A stretch of DNA of 64,000 nucleotides from Mycolicibacterium phocaicum (GTDB lineage Bacteria > Actinomycetota > Actinomycetes > Mycobacteriales > Mycobacteriaceae). The notes beneath the pieces were generated by a model. The model ran no database searches. It was not told where the DNA came from and saw only the letters and a list, made by a program, of their open reading frames with translations. The stretch spans positions 868,001 to 932,000 of the forward strand of contig NZ_AP022616.1 in the NCBI RefSeq assembly GCF_010731115.1. The letters run 5' to 3'. Position numbers and translations under genes: made by a program. This document shows, one piece after another, positions 10,059 to 19,779 of this stretch (position 1 is the stretch's first letter; each line of letters starts with the position of its first letter).

Positions 10059-10978
10059 TGCCGATGCAACACATCCAGAGCGTGCTGCAATTCCGCCGGG
10101 TACTCACTGGTGATCTCGACCCACCTGCCGTCGGCCGGATGGGCGAACCCCAGCGACCGCGCGTGCAGCCACTGCCGATCGATCCCGAGCTTCTTCGCCA
10201 GCGTCGGATCGGCGCCGTAGGTCAGGTCGCCGCAACACGGGTGGTGCAGCGCGGAGAAATGCACCCGGATCTGGTGGGTACGGCCGGTCTCCAGGTGCAC
10301 GTCCAGCAGGCTGGCCGCCACGAACGCCTCGATGGTGTCGTAGTGCGTGACGCTGTGCCGGCCGCCTTCGGTGACGGCGAACTTCCAGTCGTTGCCCCGG
10401 GCACGGCCGATCGGCGCGTCGATGGTGCCGCTGGACGGGTCCGGATGGCCCTGCACCAGCGCGTGGTAGCGCTTCTCCACGGTGCGGTGCTTGAAGGCCC
10501 GCTTGAGCACGGTGTACGCCCGCTCGGACAGCGCCACCACCATCACGCCGGACGTGCCGGCGTCCAGCCGGTGCACGATGCCCTGTCGCTCGTGGATGCC
10601 CGAGGTGCTGATCCGGAAACCGGCCGCAGCCAGCCCGCCGAGGACCGTCGGGCCGGTCCAGCCCAACGACGCGTGTGCCGCCACCCCGGCCGGCTTGTCC
10701 ACGGCGACGATGTCATCGTCGGAGTAGAGGATCGCCATGCCCTCGATGTCCTGCGGCGTGTTCTCCAGCGGTGCGGGCGCCTCGGGCAGGCGGACCTCCA
10801 GCCAGGAGCCCGCGACAAGCTTGTCCGACTTCGCCGCCGGCGCACCGTCGATATCGACGCCACCGTCTTCGGCGATCGTGGCCACCGCGGTCCGCGACAA
10901 CCCGAGAAGGCGAGCCAGGCCCGCGTCCACCCGCATCCCGGCCAGTCCTTCGGGGACCGGCATCGAACGGCTACTCAT
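10055..10978 (-). CDS. RluD-type pseudouridine synthase (Rv1540-like)
   Basis: This 307-residue RluA/RluD-family enzyme isomerises uridine to pseudouridine in RNA, probably 23S rRNA. An S4-like RNA-binding region occupies roughly residues 15-65, with [14 protein letters not shown] at its start. The catalytic motif [15 protein letters not shown] contains the invariant aspartate (about residue 139). [15 protein letters not shown], also family-specific, follows. The gene overlaps lspA upstream by 4 bp (start ATG 10976-10978; lspA stop at 10975) and rarD downstream, giving a tight lspA-rluD-rarD transcription unit. The lspA-rluD order matches many actinobacteria. Confidence 0.93.
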   Translation of the reverse strand: MSSRSMPVPEGLAGMRVDAGLARLLGLSRTAVATIAEDGGVDIDGAPAAKSDKLVAGSWLEVRLPEAPAPLENTPQDIEGMAILYSDDDIVAVDKPAGVAAHASLGWTGPTVLGGLAAAGFRISTSGIHERQGIVHRLDAGTSGVMVVALSERAYTVLKRAFKHRTVEKRYHALVQGHPDPSSGTIDAPIGRARGNDWKFAVTEGGRHSVTHYDTIEAFVAASLLDVHLETGRTHQIRVHFSALHHPCCGDLTYGADPTLAKKLGIDRQWLHARSLGFAHPADGRWVEITSEYPAELQHALDVLHRQ

Positions 10979-11661
10979 CGGCCGGTTTCGGCCTCGTCGG
11001 CGGCCGCGGCGGCCGGCGCCGGGGACGCCGACGAATCCTGTTGCGTATCAGTGGATTCCGCCGGATCATCGGCCTGCGGCTGCTTGCCTTCGGTGTCGAA
11101 GTCGATGCCGAACATCGACAGGCCGACCAGCAACACCGCGCCACACACCACCGCGGAGTCGGCGACGTTGAACACCGGCCACCAGCCGACCGAGAGGAAA
11201 TCGACCACGTGCCCGCGCAGCGGCCCCGGCGAGCGGAAGAACCGGTCCATCAGGTTGCCCACCGCGCCGCCGAGGATCATCCCCAGCCCGAGGGCCCACC
11301 ACAGCGAGACCAGGCGCCGCCCCATCCAGATGATGCCCAGCACCACGCCGGTGGCGATCAGCGTCAGCACCCAGGTGTACCCGGTCGCCATCGAGAAGGC
11401 CGCCCCGGAATTGCGGACCAGCGTCCAGGTGATGGTGTCGCCGATGATCTCGACCGGCTGACCTGGCACCAGAAGCTTCACCGCCAGGACCTTGGTCAGC
11501 ACATCCAGCCCCAGCACCAGTGCTGCGACCATCAACAGCAGCCGCAGCCGCCGCGGGACGGGCTGGCCCTGCGGCGGCGCGGTCACGGGAGATTCGGCGC
11601 TTTCAGCCGTCTCCGGCCCGGTGCCCGAGGTCGCCTCCGGCTCCGTGGATTCATCAGTCAC
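10975..11661 (-). CDS. lspA: Lipoprotein signal peptidase (signal peptidase II)
   Basis: A membrane aspartyl protease of about 228 residues that cleaves the signal peptides of prolipoproteins after diacylglyceryl transfer. The start is taken as GTG 11661 because the protein then begins like the mycobacterial LspA N-terminus, with a disordered acidic/proline-rich leader before the first transmembrane helix. Longer upstream frames run through the divergent ansA gene. Family motifs include [18 protein letters not shown], and the two catalytic aspartates in NLMDRFFR and FNVADSAV. Four transmembrane helices are expected. The C-terminal tail is rich in Asp, Glu, Ala and Ser. It heads a unit with the pseudouridine synthase and rarD, and is divergent from ansA with about 40 bp between the starts. 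Confidence 0.95.
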   Translation of the reverse strand: MTDESTEPEATSGTGPETAESAESPVTAPPQGQPVPRRLRLLLMVAALVLGLDVLTKVLAVKLLVPGQPVEIIGDTITWTLVRNSGAAFSMATGYTWVLTLIATGVVLGIIWMGRRLVSLWWALGLGMILGGAVGNLMDRFFRSPGPLRGHVVDFLSVGWWPVFNVADSAVVCGAVLLVGLSMFGIDFDTEGKQPQADDPAESTDTQQDSSASPAPAAAAADEAETGR

Positions 11662-11703
11662 TCCCCCATCATCCCAAAGACGCCGTGAGGAACAATTCCG
11701 CCC

Positions 11704-12627
11704 ATGACTCGCGTCGTTGTGATCGCCACCGGAGGCACCATCGCCACCAGCACCGACCAACACGGAATAGCCCGGCCGACCCGCAGTGCCACCGACCTGG
11801 TCCACGACCTGGGCACCGGGGTGCAGGTCGACACCGTCGACCTCATGTCGGTCGACAGCTCCGAACTCACCCCGGCCGACTGGGACCGGATCGCTGCCGC
11901 GGTGTGTGCCGCCGGTGACGCCGACGGGATCGTCATCACGCACGGCACCGACACCATGGAAGAAACCTCGTTGTGGCTCGACATCACGTACGACGGCGCC
12001 GTGCCGGTGGTCCTGACCGGCGCCATGCGCAGCAGCGACGCACCCGATGCCGACGGCCCGGCAAACCTGCGGGACGCGATCACCGTGGCCGCCAGTGCGT
12101 CCGCCCGTGATCTCGGGGTGCTGGTCAGCATGGCGGGCCAGGTGTGGCAGCCCCTCGGCGTCACCAAGGCCGGGCACGGTTTGCTCGGCACCGCGGTCGG
12201 GTCGGTCAGGGACGGCTCGTTCGTCCCCAGCGGGGTCAAACAGCGGCCACGACTCGGCGCGTTGTCGGCGGCGTCCACGCCGCGGGTGGACATCGTCGCC
12301 GCGTATGCCGGCAGCGACGCGCTGGCCATGGACGCGTTTGCGGCGGCCGGCGCCGGCGGACTGGTGCTCGAGTCACTCGGCTCGGGCAACGCCGGGTCCA
12401 AGGTGCTCGCCGGGGTGCAGCGGCTGTGCGCCGCCGGTGTTGCGGTGGCGATTGCGACACGGGTGCCCGGCGCGCGCGTCACTTCGGGCTACGGTCCTGG
12501 GCGGGCGTTGCTGGACGCCGGGGCGGTCTCGGCGGGCGGCTTGCGCGCCGCCCAGGCCCGGGTGTTGCTCATGGCGGCGCTCGCCGCGGACATGCCGGTC
12601 GCCGACCTGTTCGCTGAGTGGGTTTAG
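11704..12627 (+). CDS. ansA: L-asparaginase
   Basis: A 307-residue type I/II bacterial-type asparaginase, which hydrolyses L-asparagine to aspartate and ammonia. Both catalytic threonine motifs are present: the N-terminal [11 protein letters not shown] and the second [10 protein letters not shown], followed by the conserved [14 protein letters not shown] segment. There is no signal peptide, so the enzyme is probably cytoplasmic. The gene sits between lspA (divergent) and dinX (convergent), as in M. tuberculosis Rv1537-Rv1539. Its TAG stop overlaps the dinX TAA stop on the other strand (12624-12627), so the two genes end tail to tail with no spacer. Confidence 0.95.
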   Translation: MTRVVVIATGGTIATSTDQHGIARPTRSATDLVHDLGTGVQVDTVDLMSVDSSELTPADWDRIAAAVCAAGDADGIVITHGTDTMEETSLWLDITYDGAVPVVLTGAMRSSDAPDADGPANLRDAITVAASASARDLGVLVSMAGQVWQPLGVTKAGHGLLGTAVGSVRDGSFVPSGVKQRPRLGALSAASTPRVDIVAAYAGSDALAMDAFAAAGAGGLVLESLGSGNAGSKVLAGVQRLCAAGVAVAIATRVPGARVTSGYGPGRALLDAGAVSAGGLRAAQARVLLMAALAADMPVADLFAEWV

Positions 12628-13997
12628 CTCGCGCCGTCGTCGGTCGGCAGCTGCGCCAGATAGTCCTGCCAGTCCAGGCTGTCGACAGGGTCGGCACGGG
12701 TGATCTTCGGATCGTCGGCCGCGACGGTTCGGGCCACCCCGGGACCGCTGGCCCGGGTCTCGAATCGCACCGTCATGACGCCATGCCCGGCGCCCTGCAC
12801 CCACCCGTGGCCGTGGTCCGGATGCCGCACGTCATCGCCGACGCGCCAAGGGGATTCGGCCGGCGTGGCGCTCAGCGGGCCGGCCGCACCTGCCGAGGTC
12901 GCGACCTCGGCATCGTCCGCCATCTCCAGCTCCGGGAACAGGGACTCCTGCCGGGCGTCGGTCAGGCCCGAAAATCCAACGCCCACAAGGCGAATCGGTC
13001 CGATCTCGACGGGATCGAGCAGCAGCCGGCGGGCCGTCGCCGCCAAGGTCGACGGGTCGGTCGTCGCGTACGGCAGCGTGGCCGAGCGGGTCAGCGTACT
13101 CATGTCTGACTTCTTCAGCTTCACCGTCACCGTGCGGGCCCCGCGCCCGTCGCGCTGCAGCCGACGGTGCGCGTGCTCGGCGATGGGGCCGATCCTCTCG
13201 CGCAATTGGTCAAGGGTCGTCAGGTCGACCTGGAACGTGGACTCGGCGCTGATCTGTTTGGCTTCGGCGCGCTCGACCACCGGCCGGTCATCGATGCCGC
13301 GGGCCAGCCGGTGCAATGCCGGGCCGACGGTGCCGCCGAGGACGTCGGCGGCCTCGGCATCGGCGAGCGCCGCCAGCGCGCCCACGGTCTCGATGCCCAG
13401 CCGGTGCAGCTTCTCCTCGGCGACCGGCCCGATTCCCCACAGCTTGCGGACCGGTAGCGCTGCCAACAGCGAGCCCTGCTCGTCGCCACTGACGATCCGG
13501 ACGCCGTCGGGCTTGGCCAGGCCCGACGCGATCTTGGCGACCTGTTTGCCCGATCCCGCACCAACCGAGGCCACCAACCCCGTCTCTGCGCGCACCAAGG
13601 CACGAAGGTCCTCGCAGAATTGCCGGGCCGTGTCCTGGTCGGCGCCGACCAGCTCGCCCGGCTCACCGAAAGCCTCGTCGAACGACAGTTGCTCGAGCAC
13701 CGGCACCATGGCGCGCACCGCATCCAACGCTCGCCGGCTGGCCACCGAGTACACCGCACCGCGCGGCGGCAGCACGACGGCACCTGGGCCGACCATCCGC
13801 CGCGCTTGATGCATCGGCATCGCCGAGCGGGCACCGAACTTGCGGGCCTGATAGCTCGCACCCGCCACCACGCCACGACCACCGAGACCACCGACCAGAA
13901 CCGGACGGTCCTGCAGGGTGGGCCGGGTCAACTGCTCGACCGACGCGAAAAAGGCGTCCATGTCGAGATGTATGACCCATCGATCCACAGTGGCCAA
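12624..13997 (-). CDS. dinX: Y-family DNA polymerase IV
   Basis: A 457-residue error-prone translesion polymerase. The palm motif [14 protein letters not shown] carries the first catalytic acidic residue, and the second motif [11 protein letters not shown] carries the Asp-Glu pair. The helix-hairpin-helix thumb and little-finger regions follow ([21 protein letters not shown], given here only as landmark positions around residues 175-195). About 110 residues extend beyond the little finger and include a short [17 protein letters not shown] module; the M. tuberculosis DinX protein is of similar length. Position between ansA and ileS supports dinX rather than dinP. Confidence 0.92.
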   Translation of the reverse strand: MATVDRWVIHLDMDAFFASVEQLTRPTLQDRPVLVGGLGGRGVVAGASYQARKFGARSAMPMHQARRMVGPGAVVLPPRGAVYSVASRRALDAVRAMVPVLEQLSFDEAFGEPGELVGADQDTARQFCEDLRALVRAETGLVASVGAGSGKQVAKIASGLAKPDGVRIVSGDEQGSLLAALPVRKLWGIGPVAEEKLHRLGIETVGALAALADAEAADVLGGTVGPALHRLARGIDDRPVVERAEAKQISAESTFQVDLTTLDQLRERIGPIAEHAHRRLQRDGRGARTVTVKLKKSDMSTLTRSATLPYATTDPSTLAATARRLLLDPVEIGPIRLVGVGFSGLTDARQESLFPELEMADDAEVATSAGAAGPLSATPAESPWRVGDDVRHPDHGHGWVQGAGHGVMTVRFETRASGPGVARTVAADDPKITRADPVDSLDWQDYLAQLPTDDGAS

Positions 13998-14021
13998 TGC
14001 TAGGTGGCTACCCTTCTCGGC

Positions 14022-14231
14022 ATGAACGACGTGCCGATCCGTGACGAATCGATCCGGCTGGGGCAGTTCCTCAAACTGGCCAACCTCATCGACAGTGGCG
14101 CCGACGCCAAGGCGGTCATCGGCGACGGCATGGTGCGCGTCAACGGCGAGGTCGAGACACGACGCGGACGGCAGCTGCGGCCCGGCGATACCGTGACCTT
14201 CGAGGGGCAGTCGGCGCGGGTCAGCGGCTGA
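14022..14231 (+). CDS. Small S4-domain RNA-binding protein
   Basis: This 69-residue protein consists of essentially one S4 fold. It starts [20 protein letters not shown], continues through [19 protein letters not shown], and ends with PGDTVTFEG, the standard S4 strand pattern. Such YbcJ/YaaA-type stand-alone S4 proteins bind structured RNA, often ribosomal. ATG 14022 is chosen over a GTG at 14004 because the domain begins soon after it; no strong ribosome-binding site is visible for either. It lies divergent from dinX and convergent with ileS, 15 bp from the ileS stop. Confidence 0.85.
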   Translation: MNDVPIRDESIRLGQFLKLANLIDSGADAKAVIGDGMVRVNGEVETRRGRQLRPGDTVTFEGQSARVSG

Positions 14232-14246
14232 CCCGCGCCGAGGCCG

Positions 14247-17200
14247 TCAGGCCTTCGCGATCGCGGCCCGGACGCCGTCACCCACGTCAGCGCCGTCGGC
14301 CAGCTCGCCCGCATCCACCACGGTGAAACCGGTGGCCAGGATCTCGCCGGCGATCAGGTCGGCGTGGGTGGTCGCCCACTGCTGCTTGTCGGCCGGCACC
14401 GCGAACGTCACGGTGATCCGGTCGGACACGTCGAGGCCCGTGGCCTTGCGCAGGTCCTGCAGTTCACGGATCCGGTCCTTCGCCCAGCCCTCGGCTTCCA
14501 GCTCGGGAGTGACGGTGGCGTCGAGCACCACCAGACCCGCACCGCCGGGCAGCGCCGCGGTGAATTCCGGTTCTGCCGCAACGAGTTTCGAGCTGTACTC
14601 CGCCGGCAGCAGCATGGCAGGGCCGGCGGTCAGCGTGCCGTCGGGATTGACGACACCCTCCCCCGCCTTGACCGCCTTGATCGCGGCCTGCACGTCCTTG
14701 CCGATGCGCGGACCCGCGACGCGCGCGTTGACCGTCAACTCGAATTTGCCGTAGGCGTCGATGTCGTCGGACAGTTCGACGGCCTTGACGTTGAGTTCGT
14801 CGGCGATGAGATCCTCGAAGGGGGCAAGAACGGCCGGATTGACCGACTTTTCCAAGGCCACAGTCAATTTCGGCAATGGCAGCCGCACGCGCAGCTTCTT
14901 GGCCTTGCGCAGCGACGAACCCGCCGAGCACACCTCGCGCACGCGGTCCATCGCCGCGACCAGCTCGGGGTCGGCCGGGACCACACCCACTTCGGGCCAG
15001 TCCGTCAGGTGGACGGAACGCTCGTCGGTCAGCCCCTGCCACATCTTCTCGGTGGCCAGCGGCAGCAGCGGTGCGGCCAGGCGGCAGGTCACCTCGAGCA
15101 CGGTGTGCAGCGTGTCGATGGCGTCGGCGTCCTCTTCCCAGAACCGCGAACGGGACCGGCGCACATACCAATTGGTGAGCGCCTCGGCGAACTGGCGCAG
15201 CTGCTCGCAGGCGCCCGAGATGTCGCACGCGTCGAGCGAGTCGGTCAGGGTGTCCCGCAGGTCGGCGAGCTTGGCCAGGATGTACCGGTCCAGCACGTGC
15301 GTCGAATCCGTGCGCCACGTGCCCTTCTTCGGCGCGTACAGCGCCAGGAAGGAGTACGCGTTCCAGACCGGCAGCAGCACCTGCCGGACGCCGTCACGGA
15401 TGCCCTGTTCGGTGACGATCAGGTTGCCGCCCCGCAGGATCGGCGAGGCCATCAGGAACCAGCGCATGGCGTCCGAACCGTCGCGGTCGAACACCTCGGA
15501 CACGTCCGGGTAGTTGCGCAGCGACTTGCTCATCTTCTGGCCGTCGTTGCCCAGCACGATGCCGTGCGCCACACAGGTTTTGAAGGCCGGGCGGTCGAAC
15601 AGCGCGGTCGCCAGCACGTGCATGGTGTAGAACCAGCCGCGCGTCTGGCCGATGTACTCGACGATGAAATCGCCCGGGAAATGGGCCGATTCATCCGCAC
15701 TGCCGTCGAACCAGTCGGCGTTCTCGAACGGGTAGTGCACCTGCGCATAGGGCATCGAACCCGAGTCGAACCAGACGTCGAACACGTCCTCGATGCGGCG
15801 CATGGTCGACTTGCCGGTCGGATCGTCGGGGTTGGGCCGGGTCAGCTCGTCGATGTAGGGCCGGTGCAGGTTGTCGGGGCGGACGCCGAAGTCGCGTTCC
15901 AGCTCGTCGAGGCTGCCGTAGACGTCGATGCGCGGGTAGGCCGGGTCGTCCGACTTCCACACCGGAATCGGGCTGCCCCAGTAGCGGTTTCGCGAGATCG
16001 ACCAGTCGCGCGCATTGGACAGCCACTTGCCGAACTGGCCGTCCTTGACGTGCTCGGGGTACCAGGTGATCTGCTGGTTCAGCTCGACCATCCGGTCGCG
16101 GAACTCGGTGACCTTGACGAACCACGACGACACCGCGCGGTAGATCAGCGGGTTACGGCACCGCCAGCAGTGCGGGTAGGAGTGCTCGTAGGTCTCGTGC
16201 CGCAGCAGGACCGGAGCGTTGACCGCCGCCGGGCCGGTGCCGTTCTTGAGGTCCTTGATGATCTGCGGGTTGGCCTCGAAGACCTGCTGCCCCTGGTAGT
16301 CGGGCACCGTCGAGTCGAACCGGCCCGTGGAATCCACCGGCGTGACGGCGACGATCCCGGCGGCGTCACAGGTGGCCTTGTCGTCCTCGCCGTAGGCCGG
16401 CGCCATGTGGACGATGCCGGTGCCGTCCTCGGTGGTGACGAAATCGCCCTGCAAGACCTGAAAGGCGTTGTGCGCCTTGTCGCTGTCGACGAAGAACGCG
16501 AACGGCGGCAGGTACTGCGTGCCCAGCAGCTCGGCGCCGAGGTAGCTGCCGACGACCACCGGCTCTTCGCCGAACTCGCGCGCATAGGCCGCCAGCCGCG
16601 GCTCGGCCAGCACGTAGTTCTGCTCGTCGGGACCCACCACCTGCACGTAGGTGACCTCGGGGTGCACGGCGACGGCCTGGTTGGACGGCAACGTCCACGG
16701 CGTCGTCGTCCAGACCAGCAGGCGGGCGCCGGCCACCGGGCCGTCGGTCGCGACGAACCCGACGGTCAGCGCCGGGTCCTGCCGGCTCTGGTAGACGTCG
16801 TCGTCCATCCGCAGCTCGTGGTTGGACAGCGGCGTCTCGTCGTTCCAGCAGTACGGCAGCACGCGGTTGCCCTCATAGGCCAGACCCTTGTCCCACAGCT
16901 GCTTGAACGCCCAGATCACCGACTCCATGAACGTCAGGTCCAGGGTCTTGTAGTCGTTGTCGAAGTCGACCCAGCGGGCCTGGCGCGTGACGTAGGACTG
17001 CCACTCGTTCGAGTACTTCATGACCGAGGCCCGGCACGCGTCGTTGAAGGCGCCGATACCCATGGCCTCGATCTGGGCCTTGTCGGAGATACCGAGCTGG
17101 CGCTGCACCTCGAGCTCGGCGGGCAGGCCGTGGGTGTCCCAGCCGAACCGGCGCTCGACCTTGTAGCCGCGCATGGTGCGGTAGCGCGGAACGATGTCCT

Positions 17201-17402
17201 TGACGTAACCGGTCAGCAGGTGGCCGTAGTGCGGCAGCCCGTTGGCGAACGGCGGACCGTCGTAGAAGACGTATTCGGGGGCGCCGTCGCGGCGCGCGAT
17301 GCTGGCACGGAAGGTGTCGTCACGGGCCCAGAACTCCAGAACCTCGGTCTCGAGGTCGGGGAAATTCGGTGTGCCACTGGCGGTCTTGGGGTACGCGCTC
17401 AC
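14247..17402 (-). CDS. ileS: Isoleucyl-tRNA synthetase
   Basis: A 1,051-residue class I synthetase that charges tRNA-Ile. The HIGH-like motif is seen in [16 protein letters not shown] near residue 50, and the KMSKS loop in [15 protein letters not shown] near residue 620. The CP1 editing domain lies between them. The C-terminal anticodon-binding region and a long helical tail are of the size expected for the eukaryotic-like, mupirocin-insensitive ileS type found in mycobacteria. The start codon is GTG 17402, with a GGAG sequence a few bases upstream. Expression is probably controlled by the T-box leader immediately upstream. Confidence 0.97.
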   Translation of the reverse strand: MSAYPKTASGTPNFPDLETEVLEFWARDDTFRASIARRDGAPEYVFYDGPPFANGLPHYGHLLTGYVKDIVPRYRTMRGYKVERRFGWDTHGLPAELEVQRQLGISDKAQIEAMGIGAFNDACRASVMKYSNEWQSYVTRQARWVDFDNDYKTLDLTFMESVIWAFKQLWDKGLAYEGNRVLPYCWNDETPLSNHELRMDDDVYQSRQDPALTVGFVATDGPVAGARLLVWTTTPWTLPSNQAVAVHPEVTYVQVVGPDEQNYVLAEPRLAAYAREFGEEPVVVGSYLGAELLGTQYLPPFAFFVDSDKAHNAFQVLQGDFVTTEDGTGIVHMAPAYGEDDKATCDAAGIVAVTPVDSTGRFDSTVPDYQGQQVFEANPQIIKDLKNGTGPAAVNAPVLLRHETYEHSYPHCWRCRNPLIYRAVSSWFVKVTEFRDRMVELNQQITWYPEHVKDGQFGKWLSNARDWSISRNRYWGSPIPVWKSDDPAYPRIDVYGSLDELERDFGVRPDNLHRPYIDELTRPNPDDPTGKSTMRRIEDVFDVWFDSGSMPYAQVHYPFENADWFDGSADESAHFPGDFIVEYIGQTRGWFYTMHVLATALFDRPAFKTCVAHGIVLGNDGQKMSKSLRNYPDVSEVFDRDGSDAMRWFLMASPILRGGNLIVTEQGIRDGVRQVLLPVWNAYSFLALYAPKKGTWRTDSTHVLDRYILAKLADLRDTLTDSLDACDISGACEQLRQFAEALTNWYVRRSRSRFWEEDADAIDTLHTVLEVTCRLAAPLLPLATEKMWQGLTDERSVHLTDWPEVGVVPADPELVAAMDRVREVCSAGSSLRKAKKLRVRLPLPKLTVALEKSVNPAVLAPFEDLIADELNVKAVELSDDIDAYGKFELTVNARVAGPRIGKDVQAAIKAVKAGEGVVNPDGTLTAGPAMLLPAEYSSKLVAAEPEFTAALPGGAGLVVLDATVTPELEAEGWAKDRIRELQDLRKATGLDVSDRITVTFAVPADKQQWATTHADLIAGEILATGFTVVDAGELADGADVGDGVRAAIAKA

Positions 17403-17657
17403 GTCTGGTCTCCAGTGCCGTCAGCACCAAACGGTGCTCAGTTCCAGGCACGGGGACGACGATCTCGCGTCTGGACGCGAGTGCCGCGGTACCACCCCGC
17501 TTGCGCACCGCCGACCCCGGAAGGTCGCACACGTGCGCCGCTCAACTGCAGGCGATGACGGGCCCACCCGTTCGGTTCTACTGAGCCGCGGCGTTGATGG
17601 CCCCGGCCGTTCTTCCGAATGCTCCCCGGTGATGGCCGGATCGATGCGAATGCAGCG
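17403..17657 (-). promoter_or_regulatory. T-box riboswitch leader of ileS
   Basis: On the minus strand, the ileS 5' region contains the conserved T-box core GGGTGGTACCGCG at 17485-17497. An upstream stem region around 17600-17645 reads GGCCATCACCGGGGAGC on the minus strand. It carries an ATC triplet, the expected isoleucine specifier codon, in the typical specifier-loop context. Between the T-box core and the start codon there is further pairing potential but no T-run terminator. This fits the actinobacterial translational type, which exposes or hides the Shine-Dalgarno GGAG near 17408-17411. Uncharged tRNA-Ile is expected to switch translation on. The outer limits are approximate. Confidence 0.9.
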
Positions 17658-17663
17658 ATTCTA
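17658..17663 (-). promoter_or_regulatory. Probable -10 hexamer of the ileS leader (TAGAAT)
   Basis: Minus-strand TAGAAT lies immediately upstream of the T-box leader. A transcript starting about 7 bases downstream (near 17651) would include the complete specifier stem. No good -35 element is evident, which is common for mycobacterial housekeeping promoters. Assignment is by position and consensus only. Confidence 0.5.
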
Positions 17664-17694
17664 ACGGGCGCGGGCCGCCGCGGAGCACGCCGGA

Positions 17695-18339
17695 CTACTC
17701 CGCGACCGGCAGGGCCTCCGAGGCGAGCTCGATGACGGCGTAAGAGAACTGCTCGGCGAGTTCTTCCACGGTGTAGGGCTCGAACTGGTGCCGGGCGTAC
17801 CACCAGTCGACGTGCAAGGCGTCGTCGGCGTGGAACGCGCGGACCTCGAGCGTGTGGGCCGGGCCCGGGTGCTCGCCGTCGATGGCGGACATGCCGTAAC
17901 TGAACAACACGTCGGCAACGTCGTTCGGGTCGGCCGCGGCGGCCGCCAGGGCGCCGCGGACCGCCTGCACCATCGCGGTGGCGTCGACGTCCGATGCGGA
18001 GGCCGCCTCCACCTCGAGCCGCCGGATCACGGCCAGGCCGCCGCCGGAGCGTTCCTTCGCTGCGGCCACGTCGACCGCGGCTCGGCCGGGCCCGATGACC
18101 CGCTCGATCGCGCGGCCGAGGGCGGCGATCAGCAGCACCTCGGCATCGACTCCCAGGTATTCGACCGCGCCCTCGAGCTCGGCGGTGATCACCGGCGACA
18201 GCGGGGCCTCGAGGCGCCGCATGTCGACCGCAGTACCGGCGGTGTCGAAGCCGCCGAACTCGTAGTCGGCGACATGCATCGTCGCCGCAGCAGCAGAAGG
18301 GAGAACGGCGTCGAACTCACCGGCGTACGCAAGAGTCAT
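17695..18339 (-). CDS. Stand-alone condensation-domain-like protein
   Basis: A protein of about 214 residues if started at ATG 18339. Its second half (VADVLFSYGMSAID, then HTLEVRAFHADDALHVDWWY, and finally EPYTVEELAEQFSYAV) resembles the C-terminal half of NRPS condensation or Pap-type acyltransferase domains: a beta strand, a LEV-x-A strand, an x-V-x-W-W-Y strand and the closing helix. The catalytic HHxxxDG half is missing, so it is unlikely to be an acyltransferase by itself. It sits between ileS and the LOS-like locus. Whether it is a remnant or a dedicated small protein is unclear; the ORF has normal codon usage and no internal stop. No clear ribosome-binding site is seen, and an ATG at 18279 is an alternative. 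Confidence 0.6.
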   Translation of the reverse strand: MTLAYAGEFDAVLPSAAAATMHVADYEFGGFDTAGTAVDMRRLEAPLSPVITAELEGAVEYLGVDAEVLLIAALGRAIERVIGPGRAAVDVAAAKERSGGGLAVIRRLEVEAASASDVDATAMVQAVRGALAAAAADPNDVADVLFSYGMSAIDGEHPGPAHTLEVRAFHADDALHVDWWYARHQFEPYTVEELAEQFSYAVIELASEALPVAE

Positions 18340-18361
18340 GTGATGCAGACTACAACACGAT

Positions 18362-18375
18362 TCCCAAATTTGGGA
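18362..18375. promoter_or_regulatory. Perfect 14-bp palindrome, candidate operator
   Basis: The sequence TCCCAAATTTGGGA is a perfect inverted repeat with an AT core. It lies 23 bp upstream of the condensation-like gene (minus strand) and about 100 bp upstream of the small helix-turn-helix gene (plus strand). A divergent intergenic position is typical for an operator, and the neighbouring HTH protein is an obvious candidate ligand. Binding itself is not shown by the sequence. Confidence 0.5.
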
Positions 18376-18473
18376 CATAGCTCCCGAAACTGTGACGCCC
18401 ATGTCAATTACGGCTTATGTGTCGCAAAAACAGTTGCTAGCAACCAAAGGGGGGAAGGGTCTATCGTGGCAGA

Positions 18474-18827
18474 GTGCCCCGAACAGACCAGAACGGCAGA
18501 CAGCTCAAGGCGCTGCTCGACTACATCTTCGACGGCGACGTCGAAGCGAGGGAGATCTACGGTGCGCTCGGAACGTCGAGCAGTACGTACTACCGGCGAA
18601 TCAAAGAGGCCGACTATCCCAACGCGGAAGAACTCCGCCTGGTGGCCGATCACTTCCGGTTGAGCTATCCCGACCTGCAGGTTCGGTTCGGCCTGATGAG
18701 CCACGACGAGGTCATCAACTACATCCAATCGGCACCCCTCGCGGTTGCCACGGCGGCGCCGGCGGTCCCCAAACGCGCCACAAAGTTGTCGGAGATGACG
18801 CGACGTGCTGATGCGCCGCCGCTATGA
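18474..18827 (+). CDS. Small helix-turn-helix DNA-binding protein
   Basis: A 117-residue protein from GTG 18474. Residues ~10-65 (LKALLDYIFDGDVEAREIYG, then SSSTYYRRIKEADYPNAEEL) form a compact helical domain with a helix-turn-helix in which SSSTYYRRI looks like the recognition helix. The layout recalls XRE-like regulators that are common in mycobacteria. The tail after residue 85 is rich in Ala, Pro and Lys and probably disordered. The membrane-protein gene follows 45 bp downstream on the same strand, so the two are probably co-transcribed. The start is uncertain: the purine-rich GGGGAAGGG lies about 15 bases upstream, further than ideal. Confidence 0.65.
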   Translation: MPRTDQNGRQLKALLDYIFDGDVEAREIYGALGTSSSTYYRRIKEADYPNAEELRLVADHFRLSYPDLQVRFGLMSHDEVINYIQSAPLAVATAAPAVPKRATKLSEMTRRADAPPL

Positions 18828-18872
18828 CCAGTAGAATCTGAGCGTTCGCAGGCGCTGGCAAAGGCTCCAACC

Positions 18873-19607
18873 ATGGCTCTCACATTGCTCATAACCATCA
18901 CTCTCGCCTGTATGGCGTGGAGTTTGTGGATTCGTCGCGTCACCTGGTCGTGCCGCTGGGAAGTGGCAGCGACCCTCAACATCGCGCTGCAGGCCGCCGC
19001 CGTCGCCCTGATGTCCCCGATGGCCGCCGACACCCTGGGCCGCGCCATCCACTCGGCAACCGGTGTGTGGAACCTGCCCGCCTACCTCGGACATGACTGC
19101 TACATCGTGGCCGCCTCGGCCATCGTCTACAACGCCATCGGCCGCCTGGCCGACGACGCCGCCATGCAGAAGATGTTCACGCAGTACATCGAGCGGCCCG
19201 CGACCCTGTGCATCCCGGTGCTGCTCGCGCTCTTCTCGATGAGCGTGGCCGGTCGCGAGTACTCCCCCGACCTGTTCACCATGCCCACCGACGGCTGGCT
19301 GGCCGCGTACTGGCTGGTGCTGTGCGGCACCCTGACCTACCTGCTGGTGTTCGGCGGCCGCGCCCTGCTGGTGTTGCGCAAGAACCCCGACTCGCGGCGC
19401 ATCGCCAACATCTATCTGTTCGCCACCGCCAGCGGCATCATGGCCTGCGCCACCCGCATCCTGACATCGCTGGTGCCCGAGCTGCAGCCCCTCGAAGACG
19501 GCAAGTTCGTCTGGGTCTTCGCCTGCATGTGCGGCGGGGTCTTCGCGCTGGCGTCCGCGCACTCGTGGCTGATCAAGACCAAGTGGTTCTCGAAGGCGGC
19601 CCACTGA
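18873..19607 (+). CDS. Polytopic membrane protein of unknown function
   Basis: A 244-residue protein with about seven hydrophobic segments: roughly residues 2-20, 30-50, 70-90, 108-126, 143-165, 180-198 and 215-235. No enzymatic motif is recognised. Conserved-looking charged positions include HDCY and the RILTSL region near the sixth segment. It follows an HTH gene on the same strand, and the pairing suggests a regulated two-gene unit. It precedes the fatty-acyl-AMP ligase by about 170 bp. There is no basis for a functional call beyond integral membrane protein. Confidence 0.65.
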   Translation: MALTLLITITLACMAWSLWIRRVTWSCRWEVAATLNIALQAAAVALMSPMAADTLGRAIHSATGVWNLPAYLGHDCYIVAASAIVYNAIGRLADDAAMQKMFTQYIERPATLCIPVLLALFSMSVAGREYSPDLFTMPTDGWLAAYWLVLCGTLTYLLVFGGRALLVLRKNPDSRRIANIYLFATASGIMACATRILTSLVPELQPLEDGKFVWVFACMCGGVFALASAHSWLIKTKWFSKAAH

Positions 19608-19779
19608 GCCTCCAGCGCTGACCGTCGGAGACTCGTCAGCAAAAGGCCCGATCCGTCAAAATCTGCGAGGATGCCTTACTCTGCTATCCGGCACCCGGTG
19701 TCAGTTTGACTGTGTTTCACCACCTTCGACGACACCCGGCCTTCACCCCTGCCCGAACATCCCCGAGGAGGAAGTGTCC

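Noticed and set aside
11658..12482. A minus-strand open frame opposite ansA, continuous with a long lspA frame
   Set aside because: ansA on the plus strand has both catalytic motifs; lspA is better started at GTG 11661.
14364..17558. A 1,064-codon open frame on the plus strand opposite ileS
   Set aside because: It overlaps ileS and the T-box leader in antisense and has the histidine/arginine/valine-rich look of a mirror frame.
17403..17663. A tRNA gene in the ileS leader, suggested by its stem-rich sequence
   Set aside because: No tRNA cloverleaf or TTCGAAT-type loop in the right place; the T-box core explains the structure.
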